Part shown: piece after piece, positions 42,111 through 52,700 of the stretch
Layout of the letters: every line of letters starts with the position of its first letter
Position numbering within the stretch: the first letter of the stretch is position 1
NCBI GenBank assembly: GCA_025558095.1
Contig: JAIVFI010000046.1
Span: 62,001-126,000, forward strand
Reading direction: 5' to 3'
From: Hyaloraphidium curvatum
Lineage: Eukaryota; Monoblepharomycota; Hyaloraphidiomycetes; Hyaloraphidiales; Hyaloraphidiaceae
Length of the DNA stretch: 64,000 nucleotides
Translations under genes and position numbers: made by a program
Notes under the pieces: generated by a model
Databases searched by the model: none
Told to the model about the DNA's origin: nothing
The model's input: only the letters and a program-made list of their open reading frames with translations

Positions 42111-43631
42111 TCACCAAAGCCCGGGTACGATCCGCCACGGCACCTGCTTCTCGTACTCCTCCCACGCCTTGCCGTACTTCTGCCGGCATACCCTCCCGTC
42201 CTCGATCTCGCGCGGCACGAACAGCGCGATGTAGTACAGCGGGTACAGCCAGGGCAGCGCCTGCCAGAAGAGCCCGGCCCCGACGTACGACGCGTACAGC
42301 GAGCACGGCACCGAGAGGGCCATGGACTGCAGGATCTCGCCGAAGAAGTTGACGTGCCTGCTGACGGCCCAGAAGCCCGTGTTGAGGATCTTGCCCTCGC
42401 CGCGGACGGAGCCCATGTCCATCGAGAGCAGGCCGAGGAAGCTCCACCGGCCTGTGCGGACGCCGCGCTTGAAGGCGAACTTCTGCATGTTGGGGCCGCG
42501 GGTGAAGACCCAGCCGACGAGGAAGAGGGCGAACACGAGGGCGCCGGCGAGGGGGGAGATGTCGATGCGCTCGGCGGTGGGAGGGAGGAGGAAGACGAGG
42601 CCGCCGATGCCGTAGAACATGGGGTAGAAGAAGATGCAGCCCCAGATGAGCTTGAAACCGACCTGGCGACCGGCGGGAACGATTAGCAAGGGGCGCTGCC
42701 GCCGAGAAGAGTCGGACCCACCTTCTCGTTGAAGAGGTCGTACGTGTAGAGGTGCACGTGCTCGTGGTACATGTCTGGTCGAGGCAACCTCGTGAGCCAG
42801 ACCCATCTCCCACGCAGCCCCCAAGGGACACCCACATTCGATGGCGAACCAGTTCAGGCACACCGCCCAGGCGATCGAGGCGTTGGACAACACGGTCCCG
42901 TTGAGCCGGCGGTGCTCCGCCAGTATGGCCAGGATGTTGATCTGCAGCAGCGTCGCCCCCCATAGGTACAGGAACATCTTGAGGTCCAGCGACGGGAGCG
43001 GCCGCGGGTTGAACTCGTGGCCGGAATAGAAATCGTACAGCACGCCAAAGTCGTGGTTCTTGGGGTGCTCGGGCTTGTACTCGAACGCCCGCGCGGCCTT
43101 GCCCGACCCCTCGCCGTTGCCGTCGCCCACGACGGGCGTGCGGCGGACGTAGTAGTCCGGGTGCCGCGGCATGCCATGCTTGGCCTGCTCGCGGCCCTCG
43201 CGGTCCCAGGAGCTCTCGAGGACGGGGTAAACCCGGCCCTTGATGAAGTAGAACACCGAGGCCACCATGCCGAGGGCAAACGCCGCGATGGCGTTGGACC
43301 GGTAGGCCAGCGAGAAGCCGGCGGGGTCGCGGATCCCGTTGGCCCACTGTAGCGGGGTCGCGGGGGTCAGCGGGCGCGACGGGGCCGGTCCGCCGACGTG
43401 GCCCACCAGGAGGATGTACAGGCACGAGGTCGTCAGCATGACCCAGATGCCGTTCAGCCTGTACCGCAGCGGCTTCCCCGTGTACACGTCGCGCACGTAG
43501 CCGTCCATCTCGGTGGTTATCGGCATGCCGAAGAACTTTTGGGGCAGCAGGAGGTGCAGCGCCGTCGTCACGGCCAGGAGCTCGAGGAGCCGCAGCATCG
43601 CCGCGGATACGGACGCCGTGTCGACCGCCAT
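42111..43631 (-). CDS. Sterol reductase, ERG4/ERG24 family
   Basis: Three exons (43631-42836, 42774-42722, 42662-42111) with 61- and 59-nt introns give 466 aa. The polytopic membrane protein has the family signature spread over its second half: HEFNPRPLPSLDLKMF, a join giving YMYHEHVHLYTYDLFNEK then VGFKLIWGCIFFYPMFYGIG, LNTGFWAVSRHVNFFGEILQ, and the C-terminal signature YPLYYIALFVPREIEDGRVC...KYGKAWEEYEKQVPWRIVPG. The family reduces the C14 or C24(28) double bond of sterol intermediates with NADPH in the ER. Motifs do not separate C14 from C24 specificity here. The Met at 43631 (MAVDTASVSAAML) starts the first membrane span region; an upstream Met at 43736 adds only low-complexity residues. 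Confidence 0.88.
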   Translation of the reverse strand: MAVDTASVSAAMLRLLELLAVTTALHLLLPQKFFGMPITTEMDGYVRDVYTGKPLRYRLNGIWVMLTTSCLYILLVGHVGGPAPSRPLTPATPLQWANGIRDPAGFSLAYRSNAIAAFALGMVASVFYFIKGRVYPVLESSWDREGREQAKHGMPRHPDYYVRRTPVVGDGNGEGSGKAARAFEYKPEHPKNHDFGVLYDFYSGHEFNPRPLPSLDLKMFLYLWGATLLQINILAILAEHRRLNGTVLSNASIAWAVCLNWFAIECGCPLGAAWEMGLAHEVASTRHVPRARAPLHVRPLQREGGSDSSRRQRPLLIVPAGRQVGFKLIWGCIFFYPMFYGIGGLVFLLPPTAERIDISPLAGALVFALFLVGWVFTRGPNMQKFAFKRGVRTGRWSFLGLLSMDMGSVRGEGKILNTGFWAVSRHVNFFGEILQSMALSVPCSLYASYVGAGLFWQALPWLYPLYYIALFVPREIEDGRVCRQKYGKAWEEYEKQVPWRIVPGLW

Positions 43632-44279
43632 CTTGTACGGGGCCGAAATGGCGGATCGCCGGGCGGAATGCCGGCGATGACGGGGGGGTGGAAAAGTGAA
43701 CTGGAATCGGCAAGGCGGGTTCCGCCCAAGCCGCATTCCGTCCCGTTTAGCCTCTCCGCCGCGCAGGCCCTTTGGAGGCCAACGAATGCGGCACCGATCT
43801 TACTCCTGCGGACGTCGGAAGCACAGTTTCGCTCTCAATCAAGATTCTGCCTGACGCCATGGACAGCTCCTTCCCATCGGCTTCACGATCTGGTTCTCCG
43901 CCCTGGACCGTCACTGTCAGCCCCACCCAGGTCCCGCACAGGAGCTCCGCACCTCCCGATCAATCTGCCTGTATCGGCATTGGAATCCTCGGCAGCGTCT
44001 GGGGTACTTCGCGTAGAGAATAGAACCAGGCGAGGGAACAAACACCGTTCCCGCGAGGCAGATGGCGATCGAGCCGGATGACAGTTAACGACGGAAGCGT
44101 GCCAGCGCACGGCGGGGGACCAACTAGCTGAAGTTAGAAGGCTCCGAAAGCAGCACGGATTGCTCCCGGGGCCGCTTTGGGAGGATGCGGGGGATGCCCT
44201 GAGCTTGTCGACCCCACGTGATCCGGCGAGCGTAGCAGCCTGAGGAAAACGCGCAGCGGGGCCGGAGCCGGCGGATCAA
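43632..44279. other. Intergenic, divergent promoters
   Basis: Lies between the minus-strand sterol reductase and the plus-strand CBM20 gene. No gene or repeat was recognised. Confidence 0.45.
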
Positions 44280-45881
44280 ATGCAGAGCTCTCCCTCCATC
44301 ATTGGTTCCCACTTGAATCCATGCCGAGGAGCCCCTGTCCTGCTCCGCTTCGGGCGGGGGTTTGGGTTGCTGCGCCGACGGTGGGCGGGAGCGTGCGAGG
44401 TCCCTGCCAGGTCACATGCTGCGTTTTCCCCCACGGCGCTCCCGATGGCCGCGCTCGTGATGCCGCCCACAGCGCTGCCGACCGCCGCCCGCGCCGCGCC
44501 CCTCTCGGCGGAGGGCGCGGCCGCCGCTGCCCCGCCCGCCGCGGCGGCCGCAGAGGGCCCCGCGCCACGCGGGCAACAGGGCGCCCCCGCCGCCGCGCAC
44601 CCGGCCCCGCCGGCGTCGGATTCGGACTCGGACGGCGACTTTGTGATCAGCAGGCCCGCGCCCGGGGCGCACCCGGCTCCAGGCGCTGCCCAGGCCCCCG
44701 CGGAAGCCGTCCTTCCCCACCCGCCCTCCCACACCACCGTGCACTTCCTGCACCACCGCCCGATCTCAAACCCCGCCGTGCCCGGCCTCGTCTCGGACCC
44801 CGCCTCCTTCGCCCCTCTCATCGTCGGCTCGTGCCCCGAGCTGGGCTCGTGGGACCCGGCAAAGAGCTCGGTGTGGATGAAGCCGCTGCCCGGCAGGCCG
44901 GACGTGTGGCACGCGAGCGTGCGGCTGGCAAACGGCGACGGCATGCGCGGGGGACGCCCGCACGAGCACGACTGGAGGAAGGCGTTCGAGGAGGAGGCGG
45001 TGGAGCGGATGGAACCCGCCAAGCTGGCGGCATACAGGAAAATCGAGCGGCAGATCGCCCGGCTCAAGCGCAAGGGCCACGACGCCCACGATCCGGCCGA
45101 CGAGGACGAGCTGCCCAAAGGGGTGTGCGAGGAGTGCCACAAGATCCTCGCCGAGTACAAGGCCAAGAAGAAGCTCGCGCTCGCGGCGAAGCAGGCATCT
45201 GCGGCGAAGCAATGGCCGGCCGCCAAGCAGATTTCCACCCCGGCCAACGGCACCAAGCCCGTCCCCGCTCCCGGCAACCCAGAAGACGACTCCTCCGAGC
45301 CCTCCGACTCGTCCTCGGAGGACGGCGACCTCCCCCCCGACCCTCCCCCCGTCCTCCCGCACCTCCCCGACCTCTTCCACCCAGCCGACATCCACTCCCT
45401 CCGCCACACCTCCCGCATCGCCTACAAGTACGTCCTCCGCGCGCCGCGGGCCGACTCGTCCCCCGGCCGCCTCGCCGGCAGCCCGATGCGGTGGGAGGAC
45501 GGCGACAACAGGGTCGCCGAGTGGCGCACGTGCGGCTGCCACTTTGGCGGGAACGAGGTCGAGAACGCCGGCGGGAAGAGGAAGGAGGGCAAGGAGGCGG
45601 AGGAGCCCGAGGCGTGGCTGGGGGGCACGGGGCTGCTGATCCCCGCGCCGCAGAGGCGGGCGGCGGTGGCGAGGGAGAATTCGTGGGCGACGGTGGAGTG
45701 GGACGAGGAGATGGTGCGGAAGCTGCTGGTTTCCGAGGGCGGGGCGGGGGAGGGGGCCCAAGGGGAGGGCGGGGGGGATCTCGGGGCCGAGGTGTGGATC
45801 GTGGAGGAGGGGCTGGGGATACACAGGTATTCCCGAAGGGTGGTGGTGGGCCGGGCCGCGGGGAGCCCCGCGCGGCCGTGA
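44280..45881 (+). CDS. Protein with a CBM20 starch-binding domain split by a long insertion
   Basis: Single exon, 533 aa. Residues 1-150 are Ala/Pro-rich and disordered; a Met at 44453 is an alternative start. A CBM20 fold begins at TTVHFLHHRPISNP, with LIVGSCPELGSWDPAKSS and DVWHASVRLANG (to about residue 218). The domain resumes about 160 residues later with RIAYKYVLRAPR and MRWEDGDNRVAEW, where an ordinary CBM20 has these strands adjacent (LPxG then EYKYI and WExGxNR). The insertion has a charged helix (KLAAYRKIERQIARLKRKGH), CEECHKILAEY, and Ser/Glu- and Pro-rich stretches. The C-terminus has SWATVEWDEEMVRKLL. CBM20 binds alpha-glucans, so a role at starch/glycogen or laforin-like signalling is possible; no catalytic domain is seen. 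Confidence 0.8.
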   Translation: MQSSPSIIGSHLNPCRGAPVLLRFGRGFGLLRRRWAGACEVPARSHAAFSPTALPMAALVMPPTALPTAARAAPLSAEGAAAAAPPAAAAAEGPAPRGQQGAPAAAHPAPPASDSDSDGDFVISRPAPGAHPAPGAAQAPAEAVLPHPPSHTTVHFLHHRPISNPAVPGLVSDPASFAPLIVGSCPELGSWDPAKSSVWMKPLPGRPDVWHASVRLANGDGMRGGRPHEHDWRKAFEEEAVERMEPAKLAAYRKIERQIARLKRKGHDAHDPADEDELPKGVCEECHKILAEYKAKKKLALAAKQASAAKQWPAAKQISTPANGTKPVPAPGNPEDDSSEPSDSSSEDGDLPPDPPPVLPHLPDLFHPADIHSLRHTSRIAYKYVLRAPRADSSPGRLAGSPMRWEDGDNRVAEWRTCGCHFGGNEVENAGGKRKEGKEAEEPEAWLGGTGLLIPAPQRRAAVARENSWATVEWDEEMVRKLLVSEGGAGEGAQGEGGGDLGAEVWIVEEGLGIHRYSRRVVVGRAAGSPARP

Positions 45882-46837
45882 GCTGCTTGCCGCCGGATGG
45901 ACTGCTTTCTTGGGAGGATCTTGTTTCCGCGGACGCTTTTGCCGCCCGCCTGCATAACTTTTGCTCGACTCGGTCTAGACGAGACCGCCGTGTACCGGCG
46001 CCTGCTGTCTGTCGATGTAGCTGCTTCAATGTATAAAGGTGTACAATGTTTCGGGGAACTTTCGATCATCTGTGGGTGTTCCACCTGAAGAGGGCCAGCA
46101 CGCTCGGGTGCCGGAGCAAGCGTATGTCTGCTGCATCGGGCAGATCGAGTCACTGGCGATGCGGTAATGCTGTGCGATGTCTCCGTCAGCACCTCCCGAC
46201 GCAGAGCCTGGCGGCGGTCCTTTCCGCTGCCAACCCATCCTCCGCGCCCCGGCCCAAATCCTCGCTCCACTGCCCGGCCCCGCATCCGGAACGGGCGGGG
46301 TTGGTCTTCCGCCTCGCCGCATCCGGGCTGACGCCGAGCGGCGGCGCCGCGGAGCGACGGATCCCTGCGCGCGGCGCTCCTCGGTCGATCGGGGCCGAAC
46401 GTCCGCGCTGCAGTCAAGCAAACTGCCCGGTCGGAGCGAGTGAGAATAGGGGATCGGCCGATCCGAGTTGCCTGGACGGCCGAAGGGAAATCGCGCCGCC
46501 GGACCTTGGGCCCAGGCGCACTCGCCCCCGGGCGGGCGGAGCGGGGCAATTGGCGGCCCTTGATCTGCAGGCGAACCGCCCCCGGACCGCACGCCAGGAA
46601 AGACACCGATTTCAGTGCCGTTCGATGGGAGTCCTGGCTTTGGGCGGCGCGGCGTTGGGGAGAAACCGGGGTCGGGAGATTGAGCGGCTTGAGTCATTTC
46701 ACTCCCGGCCGGCCCCGGATGGGCCCGGACGGACCTGGACCCCCGCGTCAGCGTCTGCTGGGCCGACTTCGCCGCATCCTTCTTTCTCCATTCGCTCCTC
46801 CGCTCCACCGGCCGTCGCACACCACCCTGCGAAGAAG
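45882..46837. other. Intergenic with one member of a repeat pair
   Basis: No gene was supported. A diverged repeat at 46490-46655 has its partner at 48198-48362. Confidence 0.5.
46490..46655 (+). repeat. Diverged direct repeat, left copy
   Basis: Shares CGCCGGACCTTGG, CCGCACGYCAGGAA, ACCGAT and GGCTTTGGGCGGCG in the same order and spacing with 48198-48362. Confidence 0.65.
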
Positions 46838-47942
46838 ATGAGGCCCGCCCTGCTCGTCGCCCTTGTCGCGGCCTCTGCGGCCTTCCTCGCCCCGGCGGCG
46901 GCGGCCCCGGCGCCATTCAGGTGGGCGCCGACAGCGGCGTGGCGCCCGAACGAGTCGCTGACCTGCATGCGCCCCGGCCTGCCCTCCTCCGGACGGGATC
47001 CGTTTCCCCGCCGCAGCCTCCCGGCGCCTTCCGGAGCCGGCTTCGCGGCGCCGCGCGGGGCGGAGGAGCCGACCCCCGGGAACGTCCTCTTCCGGCGTTC
47101 CTGCATGGAGTGCCCCGCGACCCACGAGTACTGCGAGTACGGCTACCCCGGGGCGCCGGCGGATCACGTCGCCTGCACGGCAGCATTGGAACAGGCGTCG
47201 CTGTACAAGCGTTACGTGGGTGTCGCGCCGCGGCATCCGCAACTGGGCAGGAGCTGATCGGAGATTCTCGATACCACAGGTCACCCCGGACTCGGGGGTG
47301 CAATCACAGAGCGTGATCGACGCGTGCGAAGCGTCGCCGTGCCTCAACGGCGGGACCTGCAGCGCCACTGGCGCCAGCACCTTCAGCTGCACGTGCCCCG
47401 AGCCGTTCACTGGTGCAAGTGGGTTCTTCGTGTCCTATCTCGCCTGACGTACGTCGCTGATTGTCACGCGCTCATCCAGCGTGCGAGACCGTCACCAACT
47501 ACTGCCTGGTGGGCAAGTGCCTCAACGGCGCCACCTGCACCTTTCTTCCGACCACGGCGCCATACTTCGACTGGTACGGGGCGCCCTTGTCTTTCCCGTC
47601 TCGTCTCTGATCCTTATCCCACGGCAGCACGTGCGCCCCGGGCTTCAACGGGACGCTCTGCGAGAACGCGTATTTCAAGTGCCCTGGTTCGGGGAGCCAA
47701 GGGGACCCCGAGAAGTGCTACCGGTACTTTGTTTGCTCCGGAGTCAACGGACTCTTCACCCGGAAGACGTGCCCGAAGCTGGGCATCGATCAGGTGGGCT
47801 CGAACCGCCGCACCGCTGGAGGGCCTGGCCATTGCTGACAGTCGTTTCTCGCCCGGAACAGTTTCTCTTCGATACCACGACGAAGCTGTGCAAGAGCTCC
47901 ACCAAGTCCCCCGTCACGATAGCCGGATGCTCGAACACCTAG
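46838..47942 (+). CDS. Secreted EGF-like and chitin-binding (CBM14) protein
   Basis: Five exons (46838-47215, 47280-47412, 47480-47573, 47628-47793, 47862-47942) with 54-68-nt introns give 283 aa. A signal peptide (MRPALLVALVAASAAFLAPA) leads to a Cys-containing segment CMECPATHEYCEYG. Two EGF-like modules follow: CEASPCLNGGTCSATG with FSCTCPEPFTG, and CETVTNYCLVGKCLNGATC with CTCAPGFNGTLC. The C-terminus is a peritrophin-type chitin-binding domain: FKCPGSGSQGDPEKCYRYFV, a CP pair, and FLFDTTTKLCKSS ending in GCSNT. Each EGF module is split by an intron, phases agree, and the protein is complete. Function is probably cell-wall or extracellular-matrix binding. It is flanked by the two copies of a diverged repeat. 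Confidence 0.87.
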
Positions 47943-48439
47943 GCGCGCTGGATGTCGCGCCTGCCACCGGGCAGACAGATGCTGCAGCGTTCGTGTCGGG
48001 GTGCGCGTGGAACACATCTCACTCTGTCGATCTATCTCCGACATCACTCTGTCGATCTCAACGCTTGCGTCCGTCCGGGCCGCTGGTCGATGACGGGTGT
48101 CCTCGGGATCGCTTCGGGGAGGAAAACCCCGCGTTCCAGGAAAGGCAGTGTCCGTGAGGGACCGAAGGGAAAAGGGCAGGTCAGATCCACCCATATAGTT
48201 GGACCGCCGGACCTTGGTGTGGGCACACCCGCCACCAGCGTCGGCAGGGCGGGCCAGCCAATTTGGCCAAGGGTTTTGCAGGCCATTCGGCCCCGAGCCG
48301 CACGTCAGGAAGGGGACCGATGTCGGTTCTTGGCTGGCAAGTGCCCGGCTTTGGGCGGCGTCTCTATAGGGGATATGGGATGCTGCCCGTCGGGTTGTGT
48401 GGAGCGAATCACTTTTTTCATCATTGACCAGGAATCGAT
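47943..48439. other. Intergenic with the second repeat copy
   Basis: Contains the right member of the repeat pair at 48198-48362. No gene is present. Confidence 0.5.
48198..48362 (+). repeat. Diverged direct repeat, right copy
   Basis: Partner of 46490-46655, identical in order and spacing of the shared blocks. Confidence 0.65.
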
Positions 48440-49502
48440 TCAGATCCCCGCCCCCCTGACGTCCGTCTCGACAGCCTCGATCTTTCCCTCCATCTTGAGG
48501 CCCTGCACCCTTCCGGCAGTCTTGCTGGTCATCACATAGGCCGTCTTACCCTCGGGCCCGCCGAGCGCGACAGCGAACGAGGGCATCGACGTGCGAATCG
48601 TGGCGACCTTGATGCCGCCCTCGGCCCAGCGGTGCAGCTCATTCCCCGTCGGGTTCGCTTGTTCGGGTACGGATCATCAGCTGCCGCTGCCGTGCCGAAC
48701 GAGGCGGAACACGCACCGGCCCACACCGTCCCGTCCTCGCAGAGGCAGATCCCGTCCGGCAGCGTGCCAGGCGTCCGCGCCCACACCCGCCTGTTGGCCA
48801 GCGTCCCGTCCGGCAGGATGTCGAAGGCCGTGAGCCGCGACGCGAAGGTCTCGGCGACGATCAGCGTGCGGCCGTCGGGGGTGATGGCCGGGCCGTTGCT
48901 GAAGTGCATGCCGGAAGGCCCCTTGACGGCAGTGCCCGAGGGCGGGACGACGGCGAGGGTACCGGTGCGGTACTTCCACAGAAGTTGCGGGCCCATGTTC
49001 CCGTCCAGTTCGAACGCGAAGCACCCCACGTAGGCGGTGCCGTCCGCAGAGACGACCATGTCGTTCGGCAGGTACTCCGAGACCCCGCGCAGGTCGGCGT
49101 GGTCGGACGCGCGGCCATCGGGGCCTACGCAGAGCACCTTGTGGGCCTGCATCGACACGACGAGGAGGCGGCCGTCGGGGAGCCATCCGAGGCCCGACGG
49201 TGACTCGCCGTCCGGGAGCTGGAGCACCGTCTCGAGGGCGCCCGTCGCCGGGTCCCACGCCTTGACTGGAAGCGCATTTCGGTGTTAGAGTGACCATTTG
49301 GAGCGCACGGTCTCGGATCCCCACCGGCGTACTGGTAAAAGTCCGAAAAGAAGAGCTTCCCGTTCCGCCATCGCGGACCTTCGCCGAAGCCGAGACCCTC
49401 GACCACCGGTCGCGTCTCGAAGACGGGAACATCTCGAGGAGCGCGAGGGAACACGATGTCGTAGAACGCGTCGGCGCCGAGGAGCTCGCCGAGGAACGAC
49501 AT
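48440..49502 (-). CDS. SMP-30/gluconolactonase-like beta-propeller
   Basis: Three exons (49502-49325, 49265-48717, 48657-48440) with 59-nt introns give 314 aa. The start MSFLGELLGADAFYDIVFP leads to VEGLGFGEGPRWRNGKLFFS, where the metal-binding Glu of the SMP-30 fold sits. Then come QLPDGESPSGLGWLPDGRLL, YLPNDMVVSADGTAYVG with the NDM ligand region, MHFSNGPAITPDGRTLIVAE, and LPDGICLCEDGTVWAA joined to NPTGNELHRWAEGG. This six-bladed propeller family includes gluconolactonase, regucalcin and related lactonases using a divalent metal. The last intron removes an otherwise frame-breaking junction and restores the NELHRW strand. Substrate is unknown; no signal peptide, so cytosolic. Confidence 0.92.
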
Positions 49503-49743
49503 TGGTTGGCACGTGGCGTGGCAAGGTCTCGCGCTCGCTCCAACAGATTCGTCGCCAAGAGGGCCAAGAATCGTTCATGCGGGGCATCTGACCATTGATG
49601 CATTCGCAATTGAACTAACCTAGATGGCCGGCCGGGGATCTTCTGCCAAGGACGAGACTGAGGTCTCGCATCTTCTCGCTTCACGGCAACTTCTATGTGT
49701 CTCTATTATACATGCGTGAGCAACCCATGCGTCCCAAGGCAAT
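49503..49743. other. Intergenic
   Basis: Short spacer between two minus-strand genes. No feature was seen. Confidence 0.4.
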
Positions 49744-52700
49744 CTACTTCCTCTTGCGCTCGTAGTAGTCGCACAGATCCAGCGACGACGTGCAGTACCC
49801 GTCTGGGCACGTCTCGAGGCCGTAGTCCTCGCAGGTGTCGAAGCCGTTGCTCGGGCTCGAGCAGGATCCTTCGTCCTGGCCGCACTCGCCGTCTGGGCAC
49901 GTGACGAACCCCCAGGTCTCGCATGAATCCAGGTCCGGCTCGGGGCAGTACTCGGGGCCGTCCGCGCAAGACATGTCGTAGCAGGTCACTTGTCCGTAGT
50001 TCTCTGCGGGATGCCGGTTGTAAGCGCAGTGCCGGGAGAGGTGTCGAGCGCAACCTACCGCAGCTGTCCTCGGGGCACTCCGATTCTTCCGACGCGCACT
50101 CGCCGTTCCAGCAGGTCACGTAGCCATACCACTCGCAGCTCTGGTCGCCATTGTCTTCCACTCCGCCGCACTCGTCCGAGCTCTCGGCGCAGCTGCCGTC
50201 GGCGCAGGTCACGAAACCGTTGCTCTCGCAGTCCGCGACGCAGTCGTAGTCGTTGTCTGCGCAGGAGCCGTCCGGGCAGGTGACCTGCCCGCCGTCTTCG
50301 CAGCTGGTCGGGGCCTGCGGGCACTCGTCGTCGCTCCAGCTGCAGGAACCATCGTACGCGCAGGTAACCATGCCCCAGGCCTCGCAGGATGTGTCGGGGC
50401 ACTCGTCGTAGGAACTCGCGCAAGTGGATCCGTCGCCGCAAGTGACCTGATCGTTGTCTTCGCACGTTTCCCCTGTTCCTCCGCACTCCTCCGGTCCCGA
50501 TACGCACGTCCCGTCGTCGCACAGGTAGCCGCCGCTCGATTCGCACGAAGGGACCGATGCGCAGCTCTCCAGGTCATCAGCGCAGCTGCCGTCGGGGCAC
50601 TGGACCTTGCCTTGAGATTCGCAGTCACCTCCACCACCGCCGCCGTAAATGTAGCCCCACGTGTCTGTCCCGAAGGCATCGACCCCGAACCTTCGGGTGG
50701 AAGGGAAAACCGTCAGACCTGTATGCCATAGGCTGGCCGGGCAGGTCGCACCGGATGCGGAAGAACCCTCCGTCGCACCAATCCGATCTCCACGAATTCT
50801 TCACGATCCTGACCGCGATGCGAACGAGTCATCAACTCCGTCCATACATTGATGAAAGCGAGGACCCACCAGAATCCGTCACCCCAGCCGACGATAGATA
50901 TAGCGTGACCTCCATCCGCTCGACCCGTGGAAGTGCCCGGCCAAACTGAGCTCTTGCACGCACTGCTTCCCCCCCAGGCGCTGAAATCGTCGTCTGTCGC
51001 AAAGACGTCTGTCATGTGGCTCAACGAACGCGGGTGCGCGAGAACCTACAAACGTCAAAGCCACTTGCAACGCTGCCGTACTGGTAGATGTGCCTCTTGA
51101 TTGCCTCCACATCCGTGCCGAGGAAAACTGCGGAGAACCATTCGGGGGGCCTGTCGTCGCAGCTCGCTGCACAACGGCTCCCGTCAGGGGGCTGCCGATC
51201 GCTGTGACGAGATGTGAAATGCTCTGAACTTGGAGGATCGACACGAATCGACTCACATGTACGGAGCGCACCTCTCCTGGATCGCCCCTTTTTCATTGAT
51301 GAACTTTGCAGCCTCTGCATTCCAAAAGCCGTCAGAACACTTCGCATTCCAGTCGCAGAAGAAAGCCCGGGCTTCGGAAAGGTCGTCGTGCTCCACAAGG
51401 GACCCGCGCGACGCCACCAGGATGGTGCTTTCCAGGGCCGCCATGTTCGCAAAAGCAACGCACGATCCGCATTCGCCCTGGTCTTTCACGCTGGAAATCC
51501 TGCGGAAGTCGGCCGACGACCGCAAGTCGTACGCGGCCGGAAGCGGTGCGTCTGCCAGCATTTTGTCCACGGCACTGGCGACGAGCTTGAGCCGCGAGGG
51601 GGAGAGGGGCCCCCTTTGCCAGAGCCTAGCCTTGGTGGAGTTGGAGAGCAGCGCGCGCTGTAACGCCTCGCGAGCCCTGCGGCGGTTCTCGGGTTGCTGG
51701 AGGAACGATCGCCAGTCCGTGGTTGAGTTCTTGCCCGAGTCCGCCGAGACGGCGGGGATTCCGCCGCCGGCCCGCACTTTCGCGACCAGATCCTTGACGG
51801 CACTGACGGTATTTGAGTAATAGAGGGCGGCCCCGGCCGAGACCTTCTTCGCCTTGGCAAACTTAGGGTCGTTTGCCGGCGGCTTCATGCCCAGCGCCAC
51901 ACTGCGCGGCGTCGCGGTGTTGACAACCGTGCGGGTCGACGACGTCGCGATGCGGGAGGTGCTGGCCCGCCTGGTCCCGCTGGAGGTGGATCTGCTCCTT
52001 GACGCCGACCTGCTTGAGGTCTTGAGCGTCCAGGACGTGCTCGATCGGCTGCGAGTTAAGGAGCTGCTAGAGTGGGTAGCCGACTTGGATTGGGCGCGGG
52101 AGGTGGATGAAGCCGATCTGGTCCTGGTCGAGGTCGCGCGGGACGAGGTCGACCGCGAGGTCGACCTGGAAGAGGTCGAGCGGGAGGACGTCAAGCGGGA
52201 GGAGGTCGAGCGGGAGGAAGAAGACCGCGAGGAGGTCGACCGAGAAGTGGATGACGAGATACGGGTCGACGACGTGCCCGAGCGGGTCGACGTGCCGGGC
52301 TGGGTGCGGCTCGTGGATGCTGCCGACTTGGTCGAGCTCGAGCGGGACGACGTCGACCGCGAGGTGGATGACCGGGTTCCGGATGAAGTGGTCGGCGAGC
52401 TCGATCGCGCAGCCGTGGAAGATGACCGCGATGTCGATGACCGAGGCCGCGAGGATGTGGCCGGCGAGCTGGTCGATGGGGTCCGGGATGATGTTGCTTT
52501 CGAGGTCAGGGAGGTGGTCGTTGCCGTGCGGGACGACGTTGCTTTCGAGCTAGCCGATCGCGCGCTGGATGTAGAGGAGCGCGGGGTCGAGCTCGAGCTC
52601 GGCAGCCGCGTCCTGGAAGAGGTGGATCGGGTTGCTGACGAGGTGGATCGTGTGGCGGAGGAGGTAGGCCGCGAGCCCGATGCCTTGGTGCTCGAAGACG

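Noticed and set aside
41944..43713. 589-codon minus-strand frame in a second frame of the sterol reductase
   Set aside because: Its translation is Arg/Pro/His-rich without motifs, while the overlapping frame gives the ERG4/ERG24 signature.
44276..45418. 380-codon minus-strand frame over the CBM20 gene
   Set aside because: It shadows a GC-rich coding strand, and the plus strand carries recognisable CBM20 motifs.
50691..50718. 28-nt intron in the protease gene (GTCTGA to GAAG)
   Set aside because: Too short; an upstream donor (GTGCGA) gives 61 nt in the same phase and a better papain C-terminus.
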